Of a DNA stretch of 64,000 nt, positions 8,259-17,498 are shown one piece after another. The stretch comes from Balneolaceae bacterium (lineage in GTDB: Bacteria > Bacteroidota > Rhodothermia > Balneolales > Balneolaceae), in assembly GCA_017795005.1 (NCBI GenBank), contig CP051242.1, positions 3,092,119 to 3,156,118 on the forward strand. Direction: 5' to 3'. Position 1 is the stretch's first letter; each line of letters opens with the position of its first letter. The translations under genes were made by a program, and so were the position numbers. The notes beneath the pieces are model-generated. The model saw nothing but the letters and a program-made list of their open reading frames with translations, ran no database searches and was not told the DNA's origin.

Positions 8259-9895
8259 CTTCTTCCATTCAGAATGCTTGATATCTGGTTAGGATTAGAC
8301 AGTAGGTTGATCGATTCTTCCAATTGTTTGTCAAACCGCAAGGAAGCTTCTCTTTGCTGAGTTTGCCCTTTAAATCTTGAGATCAACTCCAGATATAGCG
8401 TCTTTTTAATTAGCTCTTCGTTTTCAGAAAAGGCTTCAGCTTTTTCATTTTGAATAACAGAACGAATAGATTCTATACTTGCTATTACTTCTTCATTCTG
8501 ATGTTTTGCTTCCAATTCTTCGAGAAGTAATTCAGAATCTGTTTTATAGTCGAAGCCTGTATTAGCTAAAAAAGTTTTGAATTCCTGATAAACTTCATCC
8601 GGAAGTTGCTCGGCATCAAAGGATATATTCTGTGATTCAAACTGTGTCGCAAAGTTAAAATAAGCTCCTTCCTGTACCAACGAAATATCCAGAAGACCCG
8701 GAATTTCAGTTTTCGAAATCACGTCAGGTTCAATACCTCTTCCTTCTTTAACATCCCTGCCATTTCTTGTTTTAAATACTCTGTTCGCAGTCTCCTGTCT
8801 TGATACAGATGCATTCCTTGCTTTGTGGGTATATGCCAATGACTGGATACTACGTCCACTTGGAGTGTAATATCTTGAGATGGTAATCTTCATTGAAGTA
8901 TTGTAAGGCATTGGCTTCACGATTTGAACCAGACCTTTACCAAAACTCGTTTCACCCAATACTACTGCTCGGTCTAAATCCTGTAAAGCGCCAGCAACAA
9001 CTTCTGAAGCACTCGCACTTCCTCCGTTCATTAATACGACTACTGGTTTATTGAACATAACCGGTTCCCTGGTTTCATAAGCCGAATTATATTCCTGTAT
9101 TCTTCCTCTGGTTTCAACAACCGTAATACCGGGTTCAACAAATTTGTCGATAATCGCAACTGCTTCCTGTAAAATACCGCCCGGATTATCTCTTAAGTCC
9201 AGTACTAGACCTTCAAGATTATTTTCAGCTGAAAGCTCTTCAATAGCCGTTCTAATTTCATTGGCTGAATTCACACCAAACTGTGCAAGTCGGATATATC
9301 CGAACTGATTATTATCTCCCAGACGGGTGGTGTGTGATACATTTTTTACTTCTATGCTCGCTCTGGTTAACTCAAAATCTATAGTCTGATCTACTCCAAA
9401 ACGATTGACAGTCAGAATAACGGTAGAGCCAATTTCACCCATAGTCAGATTCTGAACTTCTTCAGGAAGTAATCCTTCCGTTGAAACCCCATCAATGGCT
9501 ACAATTATATCTCCGGCTCTGATTCCCTTTTCATCAGCAGGTCCACCTTCAGTGGGAGCAACAACGACGACATCTCCATCTCTGAATCCTGCATCAATAC
9601 CAATCCCGGCATAATTACTTCTTGAAAGAATTTCAGCTTGCTCGTTCTGTGATTCGTTGTAGAATACAGTGTATGGATCAAGAGTCTCCAGCATTGCTTC
9701 CATACCGTTTCTCATCAGTATTTCCGGATCAACTTCATCCACATATTCAAGAGCTACATTCTCATAGGCCTTACTGAAAATGGAGAAGTTTTTCTTGATA
9801 AGGAAGTATATGTCGGTTACCTGAAAAGCAACGGTACTGATTCCAAGTACAGCTAAAAGAATCAGAAATCCTGTTTTTGAAAAAATCTTCCTCAT
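8255..9895 (-). CDS. S41 carboxy-terminal processing peptidase
   Basis: Periplasmic serine protease of the CtpA/Prc family, which trims peptidoglycan enzymes and envelope proteins. A hydrophobic N-terminal anchor (residues 8-27) precedes a helical segment, a PDZ domain (about 95-190, GIGIDAGFRDGDVVVVAP) and the S41 core. The catalytic serine lies in GGSASASEVVAGAL and the lysine in GETSFGKGLVQ. A C-terminal helical domain of about 170 residues (380-546) is longer than in minimal CtpA. Bacterial relatives often degrade cell-wall hydrolases with LysM lipoprotein adaptors; here a LysM transglycosylase is the direct upstream neighbour, 10 bp away, which makes it a plausible substrate or partner. 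Confidence 0.94.
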   Translation of the reverse strand: MRKIFSKTGFLILLAVLGISTVAFQVTDIYFLIKKNFSIFSKAYENVALEYVDEVDPEILMRNGMEAMLETLDPYTVFYNESQNEQAEILSRSNYAGIGIDAGFRDGDVVVVAPTEGGPADEKGIRAGDIIVAIDGVSTEGLLPEEVQNLTMGEIGSTVILTVNRFGVDQTIDFELTRASIEVKNVSHTTRLGDNNQFGYIRLAQFGVNSANEIRTAIEELSAENNLEGLVLDLRDNPGGILQEAVAIIDKFVEPGITVVETRGRIQEYNSAYETREPVMFNKPVVVLMNGGSASASEVVAGALQDLDRAVVLGETSFGKGLVQIVKPMPYNTSMKITISRYYTPSGRSIQSLAYTHKARNASVSRQETANRVFKTRNGRDVKEGRGIEPDVISKTEIPGLLDISLVQEGAYFNFATQFESQNISFDAEQLPDEVYQEFKTFLANTGFDYKTDSELLLEELEAKHQNEEVIASIESIRSVIQNEKAEAFSENEELIKKTLYLELISRFKGQTQQREASLRFDKQLEESINLLSNPNQISSILNGRS

Positions 9896-9905
9896 ATTAA
9901 GTACT

Positions 9906-11897
9906 CTACTTTATTTTTAAAGACTGGCCGACATAAATTCTTGACCCATCAAGATTATTAAGCCTTCTGATCTGTGAAGTAGAAACTCCAAACGATTCTG
10001 CGATTTCACTTAACGTGTCATTTCTTTTAACAGTGTAGGTAACAGAATCATTGTTTGAAGTTGAAGAAGAAGATCCGCTAAAAATATTCTCTCCTCTTTT
10101 TTGCCGACTCTCTAACTCCTGTTTTTCTCTGTAGGATAATTTATCCACTTTCTCATAGTGTTCCTTTCTGGAATTTGGAATATATACAGTAAGGTTTTGG
10201 CCAACTCTAATAGTATTACCTATTCCATTCCATGTTCTGATATTATAGGCTCTAACATCATACCATTCGGCAATATGTCCTACTGTATCTCCAGTCTTAA
10301 CTTTATAAGTGACTTTAGAGGAATTTGCAGGAACACTTGAGCTTGAACTAGAAGACGCACGTCTGGTTGTGGTACCACTTTGTTGGTTAGTAGGTCTGTT
10401 TGCAGATAATTGAGAAACACTTCCTGCCGGTAAAGGAACCGCCAATACTTGTCCGGGATAAATAATATTCGAAAGATTTTCATTGCTCGCATAAATCCCA
10501 CTCACTGTGGTACCGTATTTTCTGGCTATAAGTCCGATTGACTCTCCACTTCTTACGGTATGCATTGTTATGCTTTGGTTCGCAGTTTCTTTAGGAAGGT
10601 CTTTATAGGCTACTATAAAATCATCTTTTTTTCCTGAAGGAATTTTAAGAGCGTATTTATTACCTGGAGGTGTAGCCCATCTTAACAATTCGGGATTATA
10701 AGCCTTCAATTCATCTGTTGAAATCCCAATAATCTTAGCCATTTCATCCAATGGCATCAATCCATCAACCTCAACTATATCATATGAATAAGGTTCCTGC
10801 CCATAACTTTTCTTAAACCCAAACTCTTCCGGACTCATATTTATCATAGTAGTAGCAATGAAGCCAGGTACATAACCTCTGGTTTCACGAGGTAAATAAG
10901 GGTATGCTGCCCAATAATCTTTAACCCCACCAGCTCTTCTGATAGCACGGTTTAAACCTCTTGGACTAATATTGTAATTTGCCATCGCCAAGTGCCAGTC
11001 ACCCCAAATGTTGTACAAATCTTTCAAATGTCGAGCGGCGGCTCTTGTTGCTTTCTCCGGATCTCTCCGTTCATCAACCCACCAGTTGATTTCCAGTCCA
11101 TACACCCTTCCTGTAGCAGAAATAAACTGCCACATCCCAACAGCGGCTGCCCAGCTTCGAGCGGTAGGGTTCAATCCACTTTCTATATAAGCAAGATAAA
11201 CCAGCTCCGGTGGAAGGCCTTCTTCTGCAAAAATCTTATCCATCATTGGCTTGTAAATTTCCGCACGCTCTCTCCAGGTTTCCATCACTTCCGGTCTTCG
11301 GAGGGTATAGTACACCAAATGACGGTTCACCTGAGCATTCTGAATTAATGGAACATCTGTTTTTAGGATATCTGCATCTTTAGGAAACACAAAGTTTTCA
11401 GAAAGCTGAGTTTCGTCTTCCAGAAAATCCTCCTGAATAGCAAAAATTTCACCCTGAGGCTCATTTTCAGAATCAGTAATTCCATAGAAATTCCGGTATT
11501 CGCCAACTACTACTCGTGATAATTCTGTAAATCTGCGATCTGCTCGTATTTCAGGATAATCATCCAGTAATTCCTGAGAAGCTTCCACCGCATCGTTAAT
11601 ATAGGTTTCAGTTAAAATGGCATCCTGAGCTACCTGTGCATCAAGTGCCATTATGTACATTCGGTATACATCCGATATTCTGGTTATGATATCTTTTTGA
11701 AAATCATCCAGTTCTGCCAGGGTTGGAGTCTCTGTAAGGCCTTCATTATTATCAACTCCCTGCATAGGATTGGCATAAGGCAGCAGCCTGAGAGGCATTT
11801 CCTTAGTTTTGACTGAAGCGGTTGAATCTTGTGCTGTCACCAACATTGTGCCCGTTAGAGAAAGGGCAAAAACAGTACATAGTATCTTCCTGATCAT
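9906..11897 (-). CDS. Membrane-bound lytic murein transglycosylase with three LysM domains (MltD-like)
   Basis: Cleaves peptidoglycan glycan strands to form 1,6-anhydromuropeptides. A signal peptide (ending VTAQ) precedes a 190-residue spacer, then a GH23 lysozyme-like domain: LAYIESGLNPTARS carries the catalytic glutamate, followed by AAVGMWQFI and MANYNISPRGLNRAI. A MltD-type extension follows, then three LysM repeats near residues 440-490, 530-575 and 615-663. The linkers are serine-rich. There is no lipobox cysteine at the signal peptide end, unlike E. coli MltD, so it may be periplasmic rather than a lipoprotein. It stands in front of the S41 protease with a 10-bp gap. Confidence 0.93.
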   Translation of the reverse strand: MIRKILCTVFALSLTGTMLVTAQDSTASVKTKEMPLRLLPYANPMQGVDNNEGLTETPTLAELDDFQKDIITRISDVYRMYIMALDAQVAQDAILTETYINDAVEASQELLDDYPEIRADRRFTELSRVVVGEYRNFYGITDSENEPQGEIFAIQEDFLEDETQLSENFVFPKDADILKTDVPLIQNAQVNRHLVYYTLRRPEVMETWRERAEIYKPMMDKIFAEEGLPPELVYLAYIESGLNPTARSWAAAVGMWQFISATGRVYGLEINWWVDERRDPEKATRAAARHLKDLYNIWGDWHLAMANYNISPRGLNRAIRRAGGVKDYWAAYPYLPRETRGYVPGFIATTMINMSPEEFGFKKSYGQEPYSYDIVEVDGLMPLDEMAKIIGISTDELKAYNPELLRWATPPGNKYALKIPSGKKDDFIVAYKDLPKETANQSITMHTVRSGESIGLIARKYGTTVSGIYASNENLSNIIYPGQVLAVPLPAGSVSQLSANRPTNQQSGTTTRRASSSSSSSVPANSSKVTYKVKTGDTVGHIAEWYDVRAYNIRTWNGIGNTIRVGQNLTVYIPNSRKEHYEKVDKLSYREKQELESRQKRGENIFSGSSSSTSNNDSVTYTVKRNDTLSEIAESFGVSTSQIRRLNNLDGSRIYVGQSLKIK

Positions 11898-12022
11898 ATA
11901 TTTCTGTAGATTTAAATTCGGTTAAAGGTAATAATTATCAGTCTTAATTAGGAATAGAACTGTCTGAACGAATATGCAACGTGCATATCACAAAAAAAGC
12001 ATTTAGAAATCTTAAAACAGAC

Positions 12023-13735
12023 TTAGTTTGTTAATTTATGTTCTTTCCTGGATGCCTTTTCCTGTCCGGTCCACTGCTGAACAATAGGCCAGCGTCTTCC
12101 TGCTCCAAAAGCTTTTGCTGAAACTTTTAAACCTGGAGCTGCCTGATAGCGCTTGTGTTCATTCCTGTCAACAAGACGAAGTACTCGGTCTAATGTTTCT
12201 TCATTAATGCCCGTGGCGATCATTTCCTCTCTTGATAACTGATCTTCCAGATAATATTTCAAAATGGTATCTAAAGTTCCGTAATCCGGTAAAGAATCTG
12301 AATCTTTTTGATCCGGACGTAGTTCTGCACTCGGTTCTTTAGTAATAATAGATTCAGGAATGATTTCCTTTTGATAGTATTCTTCATTCAACCAACGGCA
12401 CATTGCAAATACTTCTGTTTTATAAAGGTCAGATATGACTCCTAATCCACCAGCCATATCTCCGTAGAGCGTGCAATAACCAACAGCTGTTTCTGATTTA
12501 TTTCCGGTATTCAACAGCATGTGACCAAACTTGTTTGAAATGGCCATTAATAAATCCCCACGTGTTCGGCTCTGCAGATTCTCTTCGGCTACATTGAATT
12601 TAGTATCTTTGAAAAGTGGCTTTAGTTGTTCCTGATAAGAATCAAAGACCGGTTTTATTGGAATTTCCAATAACTCAACTCCAAGGTTATCAGCTAGTTC
12701 TACTGAATCACTCACGCTTCCTTCACTTGAAAACTCTGATGGCATCGTAACCGCCAATACATTTTCAGCTCCAACTGCCTCTGCTGCTATTACACAAACC
12801 AATGCAGAATCAATACCACCACTTAAACCTAATATTACTTTATTTCCCAGCTTTGATTTTCTGAGATAGTCTCTCACACCAAGAACCAAGGCTTCAAACA
12901 TAGTTTTCAGTTGATTGGGAACGGTACGTTGGATATCAGCATATTTTCCGGCATCCAGTGTTTGAGATTGTGAATCATATTCCACATCCACAAAGGTGGA
13001 TTTGAATCGCTCATCTCTGGTTACTATAAAACCGGTTTGATCCAATGCCAGAGAATCTCCATCAAAAATGAGTTCTGTATTGGCTCCCACCTGATTTACA
13101 TAAAACAACGGTAAACCTAATTCAAGAGCATGTTTCTGAAGCATTCCGACTCGCGATACCGGTTTATTCTTGGAATATGGTGAAGCCGAAATATTGATGA
13201 TAGCTTTAGCTCCTTTTTTGGCAAGAATTTCAGCCGGGTTTACCGAATAGGTGTGGTATTGAATCTCATTATCATTGAACCAGATATCTTCACAAACAGT
13301 AACCCCAAATGGAATGTTGTTGATGATAACGGGCTCAAATTCATTTCCCGGTTCAAAATATCTTAAATCATCGAACACATCATAGGTAGGAAGTAAAGCC
13401 TTATGAACCCGTGTGATTTCTTTTCCAAGTTGAGCAATAATAGCAGAATTGAAACACACCCTTCCAACTCCCTTGTGATTATCTGTAATCGAACCGAAAA
13501 TCACGGTAGTTTCTCCGGTAGCTTCAATTACTTCCCGATTCACCTGATAACACATTTCACGGAATACCTTTCTCTCAATTAAATCCATCGGTGGATAGCC
13601 AGACACAATCAATTCCGGCAATATTAACAGATCCACCCCATCCGCTTCAGCTTTTTCTATAGCATTCAGAATGAGTTGCTGATTCCCGGAAAGGTCTCCA
13701 ATAGTCGGGTTAAGTTGTTCGAGACGGATATTCAT
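12023..13735 (-). CDS. nadE: Glutamine-dependent NAD+ synthetase
   Basis: Last step of NAD synthesis: amidates nicotinate adenine dinucleotide using ammonia from glutamine. The N-terminal nitrilase-like glutaminase domain shows LPELIVSGYPPMDL (Glu), HKALLPTYDVFDDLRYF (Lys) and GVTVCEDIWF (Cys). The C-terminal synthetase domain has the ATP-binding P-loop LGLSGGIDSALV and NTGNKSE. I place the start at the ATG giving MNIRLEQLNPTIGDL, because that is where the conserved domain begins; the longer frame to 13780 would add an implausible 15-residue leader. Gene length is then 570 codons. It starts the long minus-strand run and is preceded by a repeat-filled gap. Confidence 0.96.
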   Translation of the reverse strand: MNIRLEQLNPTIGDLSGNQQLILNAIEKAEADGVDLLILPELIVSGYPPMDLIERKVFREMCYQVNREVIEATGETTVIFGSITDNHKGVGRVCFNSAIIAQLGKEITRVHKALLPTYDVFDDLRYFEPGNEFEPVIINNIPFGVTVCEDIWFNDNEIQYHTYSVNPAEILAKKGAKAIINISASPYSKNKPVSRVGMLQKHALELGLPLFYVNQVGANTELIFDGDSLALDQTGFIVTRDERFKSTFVDVEYDSQSQTLDAGKYADIQRTVPNQLKTMFEALVLGVRDYLRKSKLGNKVILGLSGGIDSALVCVIAAEAVGAENVLAVTMPSEFSSEGSVSDSVELADNLGVELLEIPIKPVFDSYQEQLKPLFKDTKFNVAEENLQSRTRGDLLMAISNKFGHMLLNTGNKSETAVGYCTLYGDMAGGLGVISDLYKTEVFAMCRWLNEEYYQKEIIPESIITKEPSAELRPDQKDSDSLPDYGTLDTILKYYLEDQLSREEMIATGINEETLDRVLRLVDRNEHKRYQAAPGLKVSAKAFGAGRRWPIVQQWTGQEKASRKEHKLTN

Positions 13736-14117
13736 AAATGAAAGATAAGAAAGATCAGGAAGGAAGGCACTGAGGCACAAAGTTTTTAGAGTTTATTTCT
13801 TGGGTTTTTGCTCGAATCCTGAAAAGAAGAGTGTCTCCCCTCGGGGCCTGCCTGCCGGCAAAGGCTGGGGGAGACAGAAATCAAACTTGTTTGATTTCAG
13901 AGGGAGGACGGTGAGGGCTTAGGAAATTCGAAGCATGTCCATTCCTCTCCCTGATCAGTACGCATGCGTATTGATCTGTCCCTCCCCAAGGAGGGACAGA
14001 AAGTCATTCCCGCGTAGGCGGGAATCCAGAGTTCATCAAAAGCTTTTATCCCAATCCAGATCCCTGCCCTGCCTTTGCCGCAGGCAGGCTTCGCAGGGAT
14101 GACTGAAAATTGCTTAA
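13736..14117. repeat. Intergenic cluster of palindromic repeat units
   Basis: A 382-bp gap with no gene but at least five hairpin-forming units, more GC-rich than its surroundings. Units: GTCTCCCC (13833-13840) with GGGGAGAC (13868-13875); AAATCAAAC/GTTTGATTT (13878-13897, 2-nt loop); CTGTCCCTCC/GGAGGGACAG (13976-13999); ATTCCCGC/GCGGGAAT (14006-14025); and a nested pair ATCCCTGC/GCAGGGAT (14060-14100) enclosing CCTGCC/GGCAGG. A TACGCATGCGTA palindrome lies near 13958-13970. The ATTCCCGC-type unit resembles dispersed intergenic repeats common in many bacterial genomes. The nested pair lies just past the nuclease gene stop and could also stop its transcript. Confidence 0.75.
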
Positions 14118-16685
14118 TTACTTCAACAGAACCATCTTTTTGGTTAGAACTTGCCCTCCTGCTACTAACCGGTAAATGTACACACCGCTTGCAAGAGAAG
14201 AGGCATCGAAATTGATGGTTTTTTCGCCAGCGGTTTGTCTGCCCTGAACCAATGTGGACACTTTTCTTCCCATCAGGTCAAATACTTCTAACGAAACATT
14301 GGTGGTTTGATCCAGAGAATATGAAATGGTAGTTGTCGGATTAAATGGATTCGGATAGTTTTGATTCAACTGAATATGGTTCACTGTTGAAAGAGCCTCA
14401 TCTTCATTTGAAGTGATAATTCCCCATCTAAAACGAACCCAAACCGGATAGTGATCGGATGTCTGACTTAAATAACTTCCGATATAGGAAGGATTCTCAA
14501 CCCTCTCAGTACCTTCAAAATATTCATCCATCAATTCAGAAGTAATGGTGATGTGATCAATCATTGAAAAACCACTGTAAGAGGTAAACCCACGTTCTTC
14601 CAAGGTTTTTGTAAGAATGGTGTATTCTGAATCGTCATCGAAATTTTTATAGGGAGAATCTTGTCCACCTACTGATGAAGCTAAAATCTCATCGTTGTAA
14701 TCACCTATTACAATTACGTTACTTTCCGCTTCATTTTGGTCTAAGTAATTCTTTAAAGTAATAGAGGCATCTCTTCTTCGAACATAATCTTCCTGTTCAC
14801 CCAATGCTTTTGCATGAATATTATAGGCTTTGATATCACGGATTTCCTGATCAAACACAGCCTGAAAACTAAGTTCTAGAGGATACCTTCCATTTGCCCA
14901 GTCATAACTCACCTGCCCCAGTGTTAATAAGCCGGAACTCACAACATTTATCGTACTGGTTTTATATAAATACGCGGTTTTCTGAGTTTGAGAAAAGCTA
15001 GCCAGGATTCCGTCATATGCATCTAAGGAATCTATTAGTCGATTGAACATGGTTGCATTTGATATTTCCTGCAGAGCAAATAAGTCAGCGTCGATGCTAT
15101 CAATAACGGTAATTACATTATTCAATTGGATTTCATCATCTTCGGGACCATTACTTGCTGAACCAAACCATTCAATATTCCAGGTAACGATATCCAGTGT
15201 TTCATCTTTAGAAATATCTTCACCGGGAATTTCATTGGTTACAGCATCAATGTCGTTCAGATCACGCGGCTGAATTTGATAGGTTCCCCTGAAATTACTT
15301 ACCACCCCGACAATTGTCGTAACTCCTGTCGGCGCAGTTGAACCCACTATATCTGTAAAACTGCTTATTCTAAGTTCACCAACTCCGGTTTGATCACTAA
15401 CCTGGTAGTTTGTATTGCCTTGTAAGGCACCGGTATGATCAATTTCTACATTGAGCGCCACTAGCTGACCTTCGAAATTCCCGGTATTCATTGCACTCAC
15501 TGAGATTGCAATTGGCTCTAAAGGAGTCTCATTGGATTTAAATTCAAACTGAGGACTATCCCCCACGATTTGTTTTAACTCATTAAAACTACCGAGTTCC
15601 CCGGTCAAGTATATAGAATCACCTCGACTTACATTAGAGAAGAAACCAGCTGTATTATCTCTCATTTCGCTATAATACCAGGCAATCCCGCCGGTTTCAT
15701 CCTGAAAATACATCGGGCCTTCAAATTCTTCGGCAACCGTTACAATACCCGCTATACTCACGACTTCACCTTCTGTTAACTCTCTTGCAGTAGAAATCGG
15801 AATGATTCCATCTGCATCCACTGCATCACCTTGTACGCTTAGTGTAAAATCTGAATGATTGGTCGCGTTACTACCAATTTTTAAGCCTTGAATATTTAGG
15901 TATTGACCTTGTTGTTCCGGAGAAAAAGTAAGAGTAAGCTCGGTACTTTCGTTAAACCCAAGAGAAGAATCCTGCAAAGCCGAAATAGAGAAGGGATATC
16001 CTACTACAACAGAATCAATTTCAAGCAGATTACTTCCCGAGTTTCGGATTTCAATAGTTTTTGAGCTTTCATTTCCTGTTAATGTGGTAGGAAAAGAAAT
16101 TGTCATTTGATGCTCTAAACTTTCTTCATCAACAAAAACATTAATGGTAGCATCTTCTTGGGGAGCAATATAATCTGTAATTCTGATATCATCGATATTC
16201 ATTCTGTCGGTTCCTGAAGACTGAATGAATTTGAATCGAATGTTCCCATCTACCTGAACCGGAATGGTATATTCGGTAAGTTCGAAAGGAGCAGGTATTT
16301 CATCCCCTATATTTTGCCACGAGCTTCCTCCATCAATAGAATACTGAACCTGAAGTGCAGCTTCCTCAGCTTGATTTCCATAATGTGCTAAATAAAAAGA
16401 AACTTCATCAGCTCCATTCGGCTTATCAAACTGCATATAGATATTACCGGTTTTGCCATCTCTACGGTCCATTCGAACACTTTGGTCCCCATTAAACTTA
16501 TCATTGGATAAATCCCCAAGTAAGGCATCGTCCAAAAACCAGTCACCAGTGGATAATGAAACGGTTGCTCCTGAATACCCAGCTTTGCTTCCATCTTCAA
16601 AATCCTCGAAAAGCTGAGCGTGGGTTAAAGTAGTAGAAATAAAAAAAGTGAGAAGTAGTGCGAACAGGGTACGGCTCAGTTGCAT
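14118..16685 (-). CDS. Secreted endonuclease/exonuclease/phosphatase-family nuclease with C-terminal sorting domain
   Basis: An 855-residue extracellular protein. Order: signal peptide (ending LTHAQ), a jelly-roll-like segment (residues 25-170, FEDFEDGSKAGYSGA and DDIRITDY), a choice-of-anchor D/ASPM-like Ig domain (about 190-285), an OB-fold region (295-480, GEVVSIAGIVTVAEEF), an EEP catalytic domain (about 496-755, DIVTWNIEWFG, FALQEIS, VIGDYNDE, SDHYPVWVRF) and an NYPNPFNPTTTISY-type sorting domain (773-855). The EEP residues fit a metal-dependent phosphodiesterase, and this layout resembles secreted ExeM/NucH-type DNases. Likely role: degrading extracellular DNA or RNA. The sorting domain predicts type IX secretion. 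It is divergent from the giant nucleotidase, with a broken cupin gene between. Confidence 0.88.
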   Translation of the reverse strand: MQLSRTLFALLLTFFISTTLTHAQLFEDFEDGSKAGYSGATVSLSTGDWFLDDALLGDLSNDKFNGDQSVRMDRRDGKTGNIYMQFDKPNGADEVSFYLAHYGNQAEEAALQVQYSIDGGSSWQNIGDEIPAPFELTEYTIPVQVDGNIRFKFIQSSGTDRMNIDDIRITDYIAPQEDATINVFVDEESLEHQMTISFPTTLTGNESSKTIEIRNSGSNLLEIDSVVVGYPFSISALQDSSLGFNESTELTLTFSPEQQGQYLNIQGLKIGSNATNHSDFTLSVQGDAVDADGIIPISTARELTEGEVVSIAGIVTVAEEFEGPMYFQDETGGIAWYYSEMRDNTAGFFSNVSRGDSIYLTGELGSFNELKQIVGDSPQFEFKSNETPLEPIAISVSAMNTGNFEGQLVALNVEIDHTGALQGNTNYQVSDQTGVGELRISSFTDIVGSTAPTGVTTIVGVVSNFRGTYQIQPRDLNDIDAVTNEIPGEDISKDETLDIVTWNIEWFGSASNGPEDDEIQLNNVITVIDSIDADLFALQEISNATMFNRLIDSLDAYDGILASFSQTQKTAYLYKTSTINVVSSGLLTLGQVSYDWANGRYPLELSFQAVFDQEIRDIKAYNIHAKALGEQEDYVRRRDASITLKNYLDQNEAESNVIVIGDYNDEILASSVGGQDSPYKNFDDDSEYTILTKTLEERGFTSYSGFSMIDHITITSELMDEYFEGTERVENPSYIGSYLSQTSDHYPVWVRFRWGIITSNEDEALSTVNHIQLNQNYPNPFNPTTTISYSLDQTTNVSLEVFDLMGRKVSTLVQGRQTAGEKTINFDASSLASGVYIYRLVAGGQVLTKKMVLLK

Positions 16686-16753
16686 AAGGAAAACCTAAAT
16701 TTAAATTGAATCCTTAAGATAAGGATCACATGTTAACAGATCATAACTTCTTT

Positions 16754-17221
16754 TTAATCTTCTTTAAGCTCCGGAAGCTCAACACCTTTGTTATCCCATT
16801 TCATCACAAAAAACCGAAGTGTTTTATCCCCTGTATTTGTTATCCCATGCAAATCCCAGGGTTTAGAGTACATCATGTCTCCTGCCTTTGCTTTTGATTC
16901 CACTCCATTAATACTCCAGGTACCTTCTCCTTCTATCACATATAAAAATTCTTCCGCCGTATGTTGATGTGGTGGATGAATCTCCATGCCGGGTTTAATT
17001 TCAGCAACCGCAGTTAGCGTGTTTGTAGTCCCGTAAGTAGATACAGAAGCTTCATCAGTATAAATAATAATGTTCCCCCAATCTTCTGTTAGAGTAGTAG
17101 CTCTGTCTTTACTGATTATCTTGGTATCAAGATCAGAATAGAATTCCCGACCTTACCAACCCATCCAGGCCGAAAAGAACATGAGTAACAGTGTACCTAT
17201 TATATTGAGTGAGTTTTTCAT
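16754..17221 (-). pseudogene. Secreted cupin gene interrupted by an in-frame TAA
   Basis: A single reading frame of 155 codons that encodes a signal peptide (starting MKNSLNIIGTLLL at 17221), then a TAA at 17153-17155 (codon 23), then an uninterrupted cupin fold to 16754. The cupin shows HPPHQHTAEEFLYVIEGEG (metal-binding HxH and E) and the second motif with WDLHGI. The frame is unbroken on both sides of the stop, so the change is one codon, for example CAA to TAA after Trp22. Only the 77-residue 3' part from an internal ATG at 16987 could be translated as a cytoplasmic fragment; it lacks the export signal and the first strands. Either a recent pseudogene or a sequencing error. Function of the intact cupin is unknown. 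Confidence 0.75.
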
Positions 17222-17356
17222 GGATTCAGTTTTTGTTATTGATTATTCGCCGAGAATATTAGAAAATTTGAGCTTTGATATTTTTTTATTTGACTCTTCC
17301 CTTACGTAATAGCCTGATGTAGGGAAATAATACAGCTTCTTTGTCCTTATAATATC

Positions 17357-17447
17357 TTAACGAAAAATTAACCTTTAATTTATTCATAAACATACACTTA
17401 ATAGTCCTTTAATTTATTCATAACCGTGGAGTAACGATTAGATAAAG
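17357..17447 (+). promoter_or_regulatory. 11-bp-phased TAA array, candidate response-regulator binding region
   Basis: Upstream of the giant nucleotidase, five units of the form NTAANN start at 17398, 17409, 17420, 17431 and 17442 (TTAATA, TTAATT, ATAACC, GTAACG, ATAAAG), each exactly 11 bp from the next. Two more pairs also show 11-bp spacing: TTAACG/TTAACC at 17357 and 17368, and TAA at 17376 and 17387. An 18-bp direct repeat, CCTTTAATTTATTCATAA, occurs at 17372 and 17406. Eleven-bp phasing is the geometry of PhoB/PhoP boxes. A weak -7-like element TAAAGTTG overlaps the last unit. Binding is inferred, not shown. Confidence 0.5.
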
Positions 17448-17498
17448 TTGGGTTCGCATTCTGGGTTTTCACTAACCCTTAATTAATAAACCTAACTA

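Noticed and set aside
13736-13780. 15-residue N-terminal extension of nadE
   Set aside because: The conserved nitrilase domain begins at MNIRLEQLNPTIGD; the extra residues resemble nothing in the family.
16723-16747. GTTAAC near the secreted nuclease start as a third phased array
   Set aside because: The nearest TAAC copies are 10 bp apart, not 11, and no further units follow, so I do not count it with the arrays at 17.4 and 29.8 kb.
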